64,000 nucleotides of DNA from Sphingomonas sanguinis NBRC 13937 (GTDB taxonomy: Bacteria; Pseudomonadota; Alphaproteobacteria; Sphingomonadales; Sphingomonadaceae): contig NZ_BCTY01000002.1 in the NCBI RefSeq assembly GCF_001591005.1, forward strand, positions 124,001-188,000. The letters run 5' to 3'. Below are positions 9,511-17,805 of the stretch, piece by piece. Under the pieces are notes generated by a model that made no database searches, was not told where the DNA came from, and saw only the letters and a program-made list of their open reading frames with translations. A program made the translations under genes and the position numbers. How positions within the stretch are numbered: position 1 is the stretch's first letter; every line of letters starts with the position of its first letter.

Positions 9511-11535
9511 TCAGAGCCGGGCGCGGTGGGCGAGGATCACTGGGTCGCCCGGGGCAAGTGCCAGCGCCTTGTCGAACAGCTGCCGCGCGCCGTCTTCATC
9601 TCCAGCCGCCGCGAGCGCCAAGCCATAGGCGTCCGCCACGCCCGCATTCATCGGTGCCAGCCGATACGCCGCCGCGCCGTAGCGCCGCGCCACCACGCCA
9701 TCGCCCGACTGGGCATAGGCGACCGCCAGGTGCTGAAGCAGCGCCACGTCGCGCAGGCCGATCTGCGTGCGAAGCCCCTCCAGCGTCTCGATCGCCTCGT
9801 CCCAGCGCCCGGCCACCATCTGCCACTGCGCCAGCAGGCGGCGGGCCGCCACGCTCTGCGGATTCTGCGACAGATACAGGCCCAGGCTGACAGCGGCATC
9901 CTGCGACCGTCCGGTCCGCTGATAGGCGTCGATCAGGCGCAGCATCGTGGGCTCGTCGAAGGTCAGATCGGCGGCACGGGCATAGGGGCCGACCGCCTCG
10001 GCCATGCGCCCGGCGGTGGCGAGCGTATCGCCATAGGCCGTCTGTGCCGCCGGAGCACCGGGGCTAGCCCGGACCAGCGCCAGCGCCTTATGGATCGCGC
10101 CCGCCCGATCGCCGCGACTGGCGAGCCCACGGATCAGGCCCAGCGCATAGGTCGGGTCGGTCGGCGCGTTTCCGGCCGCGATGGCAAGCTCGGCCGCGGG
10201 GCGGTCCGCCAGGAAGATCGCAGCATCGCCCCGCCGCCCGTGCGCCGCCCGGTCGAGCAGCGCGGCGTATCGGTCGGGCATGGCCAGAGCCGCCAAACGC
10301 AGGGCATAGCCATCGGCATCCGCCCGCGACAGGATCGGACGCAGCGTCGCCAGCGCGGCGGGACGGTCCCCCGCCGCAATCTGCGCCGCCGCCAGCAACT
10401 CGCGGGCGGCAACGTTCATCGGCTGCATCGTTACCAGCCGGGTCCAGACCCGCACCGCGTGCTGCGGCCGTCCCTGCGCATAAGCGAGCGCACCGTCGAG
10501 CAATGCGACCGAAGGCCGTGCCCGCAACGCCCCGCCGGTCAACTCCAGGGCCTGCTGCGCCAGCGCGAAGCGCCCTGCCCGCGCCGCGATCACCGCTTGC
10601 AGGTATAATGCCTCCGGACTGCCCGGCTCGGACACGAGCGCGGTCCGCGTCGTCGCCAGAGCATCCGTCGCACGCCCCAGATCGCCGAGCGTAGCGGCAT
10701 ATTGGATCAGCGCTGGATGGTCATAGGGATCGCGCTTCAACGCTGCCTGAAACCAGGGCAGTCCCGCTGCCAGGCCGTAGCGGGCACGCACCACCTCTCC
10801 CTGCAGGGTCAGCGCATCGGGATCGGCCGGCGCGAGTGCCGCCGCCCGGGCCGCTGCGTGAGAGGCACCGTCCATGTCCCCTGCCCCGAACCGGCTGCGA
10901 CCCAGCTCGGTCCAGCTGCGGGCGTCGTCGGGGTAACGGGCGACCAGTTGTTCGAGGGTCCGGCGCAAGGCTGCTCCGCCGCCGCCCTGCGCCGCCTTTA
11001 GTCGGGCCGCCGCACGGATCATCGCGGCATCGCGCTCGGCGGGCATTCGGTCGACCGCGTCCTGCGCCCCCGCGAGATTGCCGAGCAGCAGCCGGGCCTC
11101 CACCCGCTCCGCCAGTGTCGCCGCCAGCGGAACACCATCAGCCAGCGCCCGATCGAGCGCCGCCTCTGCCGCGACGCCCTGGCGCAGCAACAGGCTGGTG
11201 CGGGCCAGCATCATCTGCGCCGCCGCCGAACGCGGCGCGGCGGTCGCCGCCTGTCGCGCTTGGTCATGCGCGGCGTGGTAGTTCCCCGCCTCCAGCGCGG
11301 TCGTCGCGCGGCGCAGCGCGAGCGCCGGATCGACCGGCGCCTTTTGGCCGTGCAAAAGGGCCAGCAGCCCGGCCACGGCCAGACCGATCGCCAGCAGCAC
11401 CGCGATGATCCTGATCCGCCGCCGGATCGACCGCCGCCGCCAGATACGCCGTTTGCGCCGCATCATCGGATAAGGATGCGACTTGCGCCGATCCCGCCCC
11501 TGATAGGACGAAGCCTTCTCCGACACCTCCGCCAT
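9511..11535 (-). CDS. Membrane-anchored TPR protein of the exopolysaccharide cluster
   Basis: This 674-residue protein has a very basic N-terminal segment (RRKRRIWRRRSIRRRIRI) and one transmembrane helix (IIAVLLAIGLAVAGLLALL). A large region of tetratricopeptide repeats follows, with repeated A-x-A, ALxLxPxDP and LARxGRxxEA-type signatures through to the C-terminus. TPR proteins in such clusters usually scaffold polysaccharide assembly; the exact role is unknown. Its ATG lies 2 bp after the stop of the sugar-transferase gene, so the two are translationally linked. A GTG eight codons upstream (11559) would overlap that gene; I prefer the ATG at 11535. Confidence 0.7.
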   Translation of the reverse strand: MAEVSEKASSYQGRDRRKSHPYPMMRRKRRIWRRRSIRRRIRIIAVLLAIGLAVAGLLALLHGQKAPVDPALALRRATTALEAGNYHAAHDQARQAATAAPRSAAAQMMLARTSLLLRQGVAAEAALDRALADGVPLAATLAERVEARLLLGNLAGAQDAVDRMPAERDAAMIRAAARLKAAQGGGGAALRRTLEQLVARYPDDARSWTELGRSRFGAGDMDGASHAAARAAALAPADPDALTLQGEVVRARYGLAAGLPWFQAALKRDPYDHPALIQYAATLGDLGRATDALATTRTALVSEPGSPEALYLQAVIAARAGRFALAQQALELTGGALRARPSVALLDGALAYAQGRPQHAVRVWTRLVTMQPMNVAARELLAAAQIAAGDRPAALATLRPILSRADADGYALRLAALAMPDRYAALLDRAAHGRRGDAAIFLADRPAAELAIAAGNAPTDPTYALGLIRGLASRGDRAGAIHKALALVRASPGAPAAQTAYGDTLATAGRMAEAVGPYARAADLTFDEPTMLRLIDAYQRTGRSQDAAVSLGLYLSQNPQSVAARRLLAQWQMVAGRWDEAIETLEGLRTQIGLRDVALLQHLAVAYAQSGDGVVARRYGAAAYRLAPMNAGVADAYGLALAAAGDEDGARQLFDKALALAPGDPVILAHRARL

Positions 11536-11537
11536 CG

Positions 11538-12926
11538 TCACCGCGCGCCCGATGGCCACAGGATGACACGCAGCGTCTGCAACAGGATCAGGGCGTCCAG
11601 AAAGGGCGAATAGTTCTTGGCGTAATAGAGGTCATATTCCAGCTTCTCCCGCGCATCGTCGATCGACGCGCCATAGGGATAGTTAAGCTGGGCCCAGCCG
11701 GTGATGCCGGGTTTGACCATATGCCGCTCGGCATAAAAGGGAATTTGCCGTTCGAGCTGCTCGACAAATTGCGGCCGCTCGGGGCGCGGCCCGACAAAGC
11801 TCATCTCCCCCGCCAGGACCGACCAGATTTGCGGAAGTTCGTCGATGCGGACCTTGCGGATGAAGCGGCCGATGCGGGTGATGCGGGGATCGTCCTTTTC
11901 CGCCCAGACCGCCTGGCCTGCCACCTCGGCGTCCTGGCGCATCGACCGCAGTTTCAATATCTCGAACGGCTCGTTGAACAGGCCGACGCGGCGTTGCCGG
12001 TAGAAGGCGGGACCGCGCGATTCCAGCCGGATCGCGATCGCGGTCAACAGAATGATCGGAAGCGCGACGACCAGCAGGATCACGCTGACCGCGACGTCGA
12101 AGGCACGCTTGTACATGGCCGACCACATTCGCCCCGAAGAAAAACCCTCGGAAAAGATCAGCCAGCTATGGCTGACAGAGGCGAGATCGATACGTCCCGT
12201 CTCCCGCTCCAGAAAGCTCGATAGCTCGGACACTTGCACGCCGGTCGTGCGAACCCGCAACAGGTCCTGATAAGGCAAGGCGTTACGGCGTTCCTGGATG
12301 GCCAGCACGACCTCGCTGGCTTCGCGGTCAATCACAAAGCCGCGCAGGCTGGCGATGTCGGCGCGCTGGACCGCCTCCGGCACGGCCGTCTCGTCGGCAT
12401 TCATCGCGATCGCGCCAGCGACCAGGAAGTTGGAGCCGGGCCGCGATGCCAGCTTGACGATCTGCGCCGCCCGCTCGCCCGCCCCCATCAGGATGACCCG
12501 CCGCTTGAATCGGTCGCCACCCAGCAACCCGCCCAGCAACCCTCGCACCACGACCAGCAGCACGACCGCCAGGATCATCGAGAAAAACAGGCTCGACCGC
12601 CAGTAGGACAGGTTCGGCAGGAAAAAGTAGATGAGCGACAGGAAGATGACGCCAAGCGAGATCGCCACCATCAACCGCGCCGCCGCGAAGCGCAGTGACA
12701 GGAACGAAGCCGCCGAATAGGCGCCGACCGCCAGCAACGCGATCTGAAGCGGGATGGCGAAGCTCAGCACCTGGGGCAGTCGTTCCAGGAACGTTCCCGC
12801 CGGAAAGCCGATCTGCCGGGCCCGCAATAGCCAGCCCAGCTCCGCCGCCAGCATCAGAAGCAGGAAATCGACCAGCCCGAGCAACAACGCCGCATGGGGG
12901 ACATAATGTTTGAACAGGCGGATCAT
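11538..12926 (-). CDS. Exopolysaccharide polyprenyl-phosphate sugar phosphotransferase
   Basis: This 462-residue protein has about four N-terminal transmembrane helices, a CoA-binding-like middle domain (KRRVILMGAGERAAQIVKLA), a fifth helix (FDVAVSVILLVVALPIILLTAIAI) and a C-terminal bacterial sugar transferase domain. Family signatures seen are YRQRRVGLFNEPFEILKLRSM, SFVGPRPERPQFVEQL and KPGITGWAQLNYPYG. These enzymes transfer a sugar 1-phosphate to undecaprenyl phosphate, the first step of a repeat unit. The N-terminus (MIRLFKHYVPHAALLLGLVD) resembles the TIGR03013/EpsB-2 branch associated with XrtA/PEP-CTERM polysaccharide loci. That subgroup call is from memory and needs a profile search. 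It is upstream of the TPR gene and divergent from the manC-like gene. Confidence 0.85.
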   Translation of the reverse strand: MIRLFKHYVPHAALLLGLVDFLLLMLAAELGWLLRARQIGFPAGTFLERLPQVLSFAIPLQIALLAVGAYSAASFLSLRFAAARLMVAISLGVIFLSLIYFFLPNLSYWRSSLFFSMILAVVLLVVVRGLLGGLLGGDRFKRRVILMGAGERAAQIVKLASRPGSNFLVAGAIAMNADETAVPEAVQRADIASLRGFVIDREASEVVLAIQERRNALPYQDLLRVRTTGVQVSELSSFLERETGRIDLASVSHSWLIFSEGFSSGRMWSAMYKRAFDVAVSVILLVVALPIILLTAIAIRLESRGPAFYRQRRVGLFNEPFEILKLRSMRQDAEVAGQAVWAEKDDPRITRIGRFIRKVRIDELPQIWSVLAGEMSFVGPRPERPQFVEQLERQIPFYAERHMVKPGITGWAQLNYPYGASIDDAREKLEYDLYYAKNYSPFLDALILLQTLRVILWPSGAR

Positions 12927-13095
12927 CTACTCAACGCATAACCCCCAAACGGCCTTCGCCACGACCTTTTCCGTAATCCCTCCTAATTTTTGCAAACAAT
13001 GACAAACGAAGCGTGAAGAAATTCGTTTTTGCGCGTTATAGGCACCGCGCCAGCTGGGTCGGACCGGCATGGTGCGGGATAACGAAGGGGCATTC

Positions 13096-14142
13096 ATGCA
13101 TAATCAAATCGTGCCAGTCATCCTGTCCGGTGGCTCCGGCACGCGTCTCTGGCCGATGTCGAAGCCGGAGATGCCGAAGCAGTTGTTGGCGCTCACCGCC
13201 GATGAGACCATGTTGCAGCTGACGGCGCAGCGGACCAATTCCAACGATTTCGCCGCCCCGATCGTGGTGGCCGGACAGCGCCATGCCGATCTGGTCGAGG
13301 ATCAGTTGGTCGATGCGGGTACGCCGCCCCAGGCCCTGATCCTGGAGCCGGTGGCGCGCAACACCGCTCCCGCCATCGCGCTCGCCGCGCTGGTCGCCAA
13401 GCCGGAGGACGTGCTGCTGGTCATGCCGTCCGACCATGTGATCGCCGATCTCGACGCGTTTCACGCCGCCATTCGCGCCGCGCTGCCGATGGTGTCACAG
13501 GGCTGGCTCGCGACCTTCGGCATTGCGCCCGACAAGCCCGAAACGGGCTATGGCTGGATTCAGGTCGGTCGTGAGATCGCATCGGGTGTCCATCAGGTCG
13601 CCCGCTTCGTCGAAAAGCCCCGGCTTGAGCGCGCAGAGGCCATGCTGGCGCGGGGTGACTATGCATGGAACGGCGGCATATTTCTGTTCCGCGCCGACCG
13701 CTATCTGGAAGAGCTGGGCCAGCATGCGCCGGAGATGCTGGTCGCCGCCGAAAAGGCGGTGCGCGCCGCCAAGCATGACGGCAAGCGTATCCTGCCGGAC
13801 GAAACCGAATTCTCCGCCTGCCCCTCCGATTCGATCGACTATGCGGTGATGGAGCGCGCCGACCGCGTGGCGGTGGTGCCGGTCGCCATGGGTTGGAACG
13901 ATGTCGGCAGCTGGGACGCGCTGCACGCGATCAGCGATCTCGATGGTCTGGGCAATGCCCATCGCGGCGAAGTGCTGGCGATCGATACCAAGAACTGCCT
14001 GATTCGCACCGACCGGGTGCGCATCGCGGCCGTCGATGTCGAAGACCTGATCGTGGTGGCGAGCGGCGACGATATCCTGATTCTGCCGCGCGGCCGGAGC
14101 CAGGACGTGAAGAAGCTGATCGAGGCGATGAAGCGTCAATGA
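13096..14142 (+). CDS. manC: Mannose-1-phosphate guanylyltransferase
   Basis: This 348-residue cytoplasmic enzyme makes GDP-mannose from mannose 1-phosphate and GTP for polysaccharide synthesis. The nucleotidyltransferase signature GGSGTRLWPMSKPEMPKQLL spans residues 12-30. VMPSDHVI, PETGYGWIQVG, FVEKP and WNDVGSWDAL follow in the usual order. At 348 residues it is the single-function form, without the full C-terminal phosphomannose isomerase domain of the 470-residue bifunctional enzymes. The ATG at 13096 is preceded by AAGGGG; the frame is open nine codons earlier. It is divergent from the sugar-transferase gene; the 169-bp gap between them shows no clear operator. Confidence 0.88.
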   Translation: MHNQIVPVILSGGSGTRLWPMSKPEMPKQLLALTADETMLQLTAQRTNSNDFAAPIVVAGQRHADLVEDQLVDAGTPPQALILEPVARNTAPAIALAALVAKPEDVLLVMPSDHVIADLDAFHAAIRAALPMVSQGWLATFGIAPDKPETGYGWIQVGREIASGVHQVARFVEKPRLERAEAMLARGDYAWNGGIFLFRADRYLEELGQHAPEMLVAAEKAVRAAKHDGKRILPDETEFSACPSDSIDYAVMERADRVAVVPVAMGWNDVGSWDALHAISDLDGLGNAHRGEVLAIDTKNCLIRTDRVRIAAVDVEDLIVVASGDDILILPRGRSQDVKKLIEAMKRQ

Positions 14143-14177
14143 GCCGATAATGCCGGACCGCGTCCGTCGTGGTCCGG

Positions 14178-15188
14178 CTACCCGGCGGCGCGATCCGCCG
14201 CGTCGAGCACCTCCGCCATCGTCGTGGCGGTCACGCCGTGCCGGGCCAGCCGATCGAACACGCGGTCCCACCAACGGTCGAACATCTCGCGATCGCGCGC
14301 GGTGCGCACATAGGGCGTATGTCCTGGCTCCAGCGTCGGCGAGTGGAAGGAAAAGGTCAGCAGGCGAACGCCGTCCGCCACCGCCCGGTCGATCCCGGCC
14401 AACGCATCGCCGATACCTACGCCCTCGGGCGTCAGCGGAATGCGGTTGAGCAAGCCCAATCGCGCCATCGCACCACGCCCATGCGGCCAGCGCCCGGCCT
14501 TGGGATAGAAGCTCTCACCCCGTCCTCGAAGGAGACCGGCATAGACACTGGTCAGCGGCAGTTCGATCATGCCGTCGCGACGAAAGCCATGCGAGTCGAT
14601 CCCGCTGAAATCCATGCCGCCGGTATCACCATAGTCGTGGAGCGCCCGCATCGAACTGTCGAGCCGATATCCCCGCTCGGCGAGCAGTGCAAGCGATGAG
14701 GGACCAAGCCCGTAACGCCCCGAGCGGAAGATGCGCGGCCTCGTTCCAAAGGACGTAGCGATGGCCTCGGTCAGCGTATCGAGCTTGGCGGCTTCCAAGG
14801 CCAAAGGCAGATTGCCCGCATGGCTGGTAAAGGGATCGACGACCTCGTGATGCGGTGGCGTGACCCAAGCATGAAGCTGTGCACCGATTTCCGAGCGCCC
14901 GTCCGCGACGCATTCCGCCAGGATCGCCACCGAGGCGGGATCGACCGCCACCGGATAATCGACCATGCAATTCAGGCCGACCCCGGCCGCCGCGAACCGG
15001 CGATGGGCCGGAGCGAAGGCCCGCATCGCGCTGGTCGAACGGTGCCGCCGGTCGAGCGGTGCCGACCAGTCGAACTCCTCCTCGACATCCACGAACACCA
15101 GAAAGTGAGGGCCGAAGTCGTCCGGCCATGCGATCCGCTCGGCCGGAGTGGTGGCGTCGGGACGCCATGGGCGGACCGGCTTCAGCAC
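14178..15188 (-). CDS. Polysaccharide deacetylase-like (WalW-type) protein
   Basis: This 336-residue protein has a CE4-like fold signature: FLVFVDVEEEFDW at residues 29-41 carries the acidic metal site, EIGAQLHAWVTPPH carries the histidine motif, and FRSGRYGLG follows. These resemble WalW-type polysaccharide deacetylase-like proteins found in exopolysaccharide loci. No signal peptide is seen. The start is GTG at 15188, two bases after the stop of the histidine kinase gene, suggesting one transcript. It is convergent with the manC-like gene, 35 bp apart. Whether it really deacetylates a polymer is not shown by sequence. Confidence 0.7.
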   Translation of the reverse strand: MLKPVRPWRPDATTPAERIAWPDDFGPHFLVFVDVEEEFDWSAPLDRRHRSTSAMRAFAPAHRRFAAAGVGLNCMVDYPVAVDPASVAILAECVADGRSEIGAQLHAWVTPPHHEVVDPFTSHAGNLPLALEAAKLDTLTEAIATSFGTRPRIFRSGRYGLGPSSLALLAERGYRLDSSMRALHDYGDTGGMDFSGIDSHGFRRDGMIELPLTSVYAGLLRGRGESFYPKAGRWPHGRGAMARLGLLNRIPLTPEGVGIGDALAGIDRAVADGVRLLTFSFHSPTLEPGHTPYVRTARDREMFDRWWDRVFDRLARHGVTATTMAEVLDAADRAAG

Positions 15189-15190
15189 GT

Positions 15191-16993
15191 TCAGCCGGAC
15201 GAGGCCCGCCCTGCCCGCCGATCATCGCCCAGGGGCAGTGCCAGCACGACCCGGTGCAGGCCGATGCTCAGCCCGCCGCCCATTTCGGCGCCTAGCTTGT
15301 CGATCAGTCGCAGCGAGAAGCCGGTGCCGAGCAACGGTGCACCTTCGCGTTGTTCCTCGTCCCCCGCCTCGCTGAGCAGCGCCGCCTCGGTTTCGACCGT
15401 CAGGGCGAGCGGACGGTCGACCCGCAGCGCGGCCATGCCCTGATCCTCCGCCAGGCTGGCGGACAGGCGCTCACCGACGACGCAGTTCGATAGCAGGACC
15501 GAAAAGAGCCGGGTCAGCAACCGTTCGGCCGCCCGGTCGTCGGCCAGGGCGGCGATCGGGGTCGCGGGCGGATCGAAGCGGATCTCCGCCCGGCGCAATT
15601 CGGCCAGCGGCGCGAGTTCGGCCAGCACCCGCTGGATCAGGGGCGCCAGCGGAACGATGCTCGGCCGCAGCTCCAGCACATGGCCCTCAATCCGGGCGGC
15701 GGTATCCAGATCCTCGACCGAAGCGAGCAGATCCGCCGCCATCGACCGGATGGCGCTGGCGCGGTCGCGATAGACCGGTGCCACGGGGCCCAGCAGCTCG
15801 CTTTCGATCAGCTCGGCAAAACCCGCCACGGCATTGGCGGGGGTGCGAAGTTCATGGACCAGCTGGCGCAGCGAGTCAGACGGCGAGGTGTCGCCCACCG
15901 TCGCTTCGGTCACATTCGCCATTTCGTCCCGGCGCGGCCGCCGACCGCTGCCGCGATAACCCATATACTGGCCCGACACGGGATCGAACCAGGGCATGGC
16001 CGATACCCGCCACGATCCTGCCGCTGCCGAGGCTCCACCAATCTCCAGCCGCGCGTCGCGGAAGGGCGAGCGGCGACGAAAGGCGCCCATCGCCACGCCG
16101 TCGAACTGCGCGAGCCCCTGCATCGCGGTCTCCGCAATGCTGACGCCGACCAGCGGTCCGCGCGTCACGCCGTCGACGCCCAGGATCATCCCGGCCGGAT
16201 CGGTGTCGAAATCGAAATGCGCAGGGCCTGCATCACTTTGCGTTGCCCCGGTCACTTCCTCGCGCCGCTGGTTGAAGGCATCGATCCGCGCGACCAGATC
16301 GGCGATCTCGTAACGCGGCGGCGCGGTGGGCGCGGGGGCGTGGCGCAGCGCCTCGGCCATGAACGGCAAGCCCCGCGCCACCTGGCTCAACGCAACGAAA
16401 GGTGTCGCAGCCTGCATCGGGAGCGGATCGAGCAGAATGGAGAGCGGTGGCGGTTCGGCCTCCGGGCTTTCCGCCGACGCGATCTCTACGGGCGCAGGCC
16501 TGGCTTCGGCGACGGGCTCCGGGGCAACGGGTTCGACCTGCTCCATGGAGGCTTCCGGCTCCGGGTCATGCGACAGCACGAAATCGACCCGGCCAAAACT
16601 GTCCAGCCCGCGTACGACCGCATCCGACAGGTCGCGCCGATGACGCAGGACCGACCGCGTGCGCGGACTCAACCGAGGCAGCAGGGCCAGCCATTCGGCA
16701 TCGCTCAGCCGCGCCATCCGCAACAGGGATGCTGCGACCTCATGCTCATCCTCGGTAAAGAACGAGACCAGTTCGACCGGCGGATGCGCCATCGCGAGCA
16801 TACGGGCGCTGGCCGCGCGAACCTCGACGGGTACGGAGGCGCGCAGCGTGTCCAAGCGGGCCAGCATCGGTGCGTCGGCGGGGACGCGGCCACGGCTCAT
16901 CAGGTCGACAAGCTGCCGCCAGGCAGTCTGCGCGCCGAATGGCGTCGCAGTGTCGGCCGATAAAATCGTCGCCAGACTGTCGTCGAACCGCAC
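15191..16993 (-). CDS. Soluble PAS-containing sensor histidine kinase
   Basis: This 600-residue protein has no transmembrane helix. Residues 1-140 are helical and repetitive (DUF2336-like in feel, not confirmed). An Ala/Pro/Glu-rich linker follows, then a PAS-like domain (about 245-345, ending GQYMGYRGSGRRP as in PdhS-type kinases). The dimerisation domain has the phospho-acceptor H380 in LVHELRTPANAVAGF. The ATPase domain keeps an N-box-like LLSNCV and a final glycine box LGTGFSLRLIDKLGAEMGG, but the first glycine box (DxGxG) is not obvious. GTG start with GGGAG five bases upstream. No response regulator lies beside it, so it is an orphan here; it could control the adjacent polysaccharide genes. 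Confidence 0.78.
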   Translation of the reverse strand: MRFDDSLATILSADTATPFGAQTAWRQLVDLMSRGRVPADAPMLARLDTLRASVPVEVRAASARMLAMAHPPVELVSFFTEDEHEVAASLLRMARLSDAEWLALLPRLSPRTRSVLRHRRDLSDAVVRGLDSFGRVDFVLSHDPEPEASMEQVEPVAPEPVAEARPAPVEIASAESPEAEPPPLSILLDPLPMQAATPFVALSQVARGLPFMAEALRHAPAPTAPPRYEIADLVARIDAFNQRREEVTGATQSDAGPAHFDFDTDPAGMILGVDGVTRGPLVGVSIAETAMQGLAQFDGVAMGAFRRRSPFRDARLEIGGASAAAGSWRVSAMPWFDPVSGQYMGYRGSGRRPRRDEMANVTEATVGDTSPSDSLRQLVHELRTPANAVAGFAELIESELLGPVAPVYRDRASAIRSMAADLLASVEDLDTAARIEGHVLELRPSIVPLAPLIQRVLAELAPLAELRRAEIRFDPPATPIAALADDRAAERLLTRLFSVLLSNCVVGERLSASLAEDQGMAALRVDRPLALTVETEAALLSEAGDEEQREGAPLLGTGFSLRLIDKLGAEMGGGLSIGLHRVVLALPLGDDRRAGRASSG

Positions 16994-17184
16994 GGAGCTC
17001 CCTTCATCCTTGGCCTTTCGGCCGCCAGCATCCTTGTTTAGCGTCCTTATCCTTCCAACTGGTAACCTGCAAATATCCTTCTGCGCGCCTTTGCATTGTC
17101 GGAGAATTGCGATAGTGCGTAATTTTCTTATAGCTGGCCGTCATAGGGCTTAGGGATTCGACAGTTTATGTGGAGTATTGTGTA

Positions 17185-17652
17185 ATGGCGCTCGATCGCA
17201 TCGATCGGCAGATCCTGGCGCTGTTGCAGGCCGATGGCCGAATGACCAATGTTGAGCTGGCCGAGCGGGTCGGCCTGACCGCGCCGCCTTGCCTGCGCCG
17301 GGTTCGCGCGCTGGAGGAAGCGGGCGCGATCCGGGGCTATCACGCCGATCTGGATGCCGCGCGCCTGGGCTTTCCGATCACCGTCTTTGCGATGGTGTCG
17401 CTGCGCAGCCAGGCCGAGCATGACCTCGCCGCGTTCGAGGCGCATGTCGCAGGGATTCCCGAAGTCCGCGAATGCCATATGCTCAATGGCGAGATCGACT
17501 TCATCCTGAAGATCGTCGCCTCGGATCTGAAGAGCTTCCAGGAAATCCTGACCGGACATCTGACCCCCGCGCCCAACGTCGCCAGCGTCAAGACGTCGTT
17601 GACGATTCGGACCGCCAAGCAAGTGTCGGGGATACCGATCGAAGCGGACTGA
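17185..17652 (+). CDS. Lrp/AsnC-family transcriptional regulator
   Basis: This 155-residue protein has an N-terminal winged helix (LDRIDRQILALLQADGRMTN through VGLTAPPCLRRVRALEEAG) and a C-terminal RAM/AsnC ligand-binding domain. The latter includes VRECHMLNGEIDFILKIVASDLKSFQEIL. The length and layout are standard for the family, which senses amino acids and works as dimers to octamers. ATG at 17185 is used because GGAG lies 9 bases upstream; an in-frame GTG is at 17170. The gene ends at a strong terminator and is monocistronic. Its targets cannot be deduced from the neighbours. Confidence 0.9.
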   Translation: MALDRIDRQILALLQADGRMTNVELAERVGLTAPPCLRRVRALEEAGAIRGYHADLDAARLGFPITVFAMVSLRSQAEHDLAAFEAHVAGIPEVRECHMLNGEIDFILKIVASDLKSFQEILTGHLTPAPNVASVKTSLTIRTAKQVSGIPIEAD

Positions 17653-17672
17653 TCGGGTTTACCGCCGACAAG

Positions 17673-17713
17673 AAAGGGCCGGTTCTCCATAGGGGAGGAC
17701 CGGCCCTTTTTTT
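17673..17713 (+). terminator. Terminator of the Lrp-family gene
   Basis: AAAGGGCCGGT (17673-17683) pairs perfectly with ACCGGCCCTTT (17699-17709), and the T-run continues to 17713. The A-tract on the other arm means it could also work on the minus strand. Confidence 0.92.
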
Positions 17714-17762
17714 GTGTGCGATTGCCCCGGCTGTCGCCGTCGCTCGGGCCAAACCCCACTCA

Positions 17763-17797
17763 CGAAGAGAAGCCCCCGCGCCCTGGGGCGCAGGGGC
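17763..17797 (-). terminator. Terminator of the periplasmic TPR gene
   Basis: On the minus strand GCCCCTGCGCCC and GGGCGCGGGGGC form a GC-rich stem (17772-17797) followed by TTCTCTTCG. It lies 9 bp beyond the stop codon of the TPR gene. Confidence 0.75.
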
Positions 17798-17805
17798 CTT
17801 TCGCA

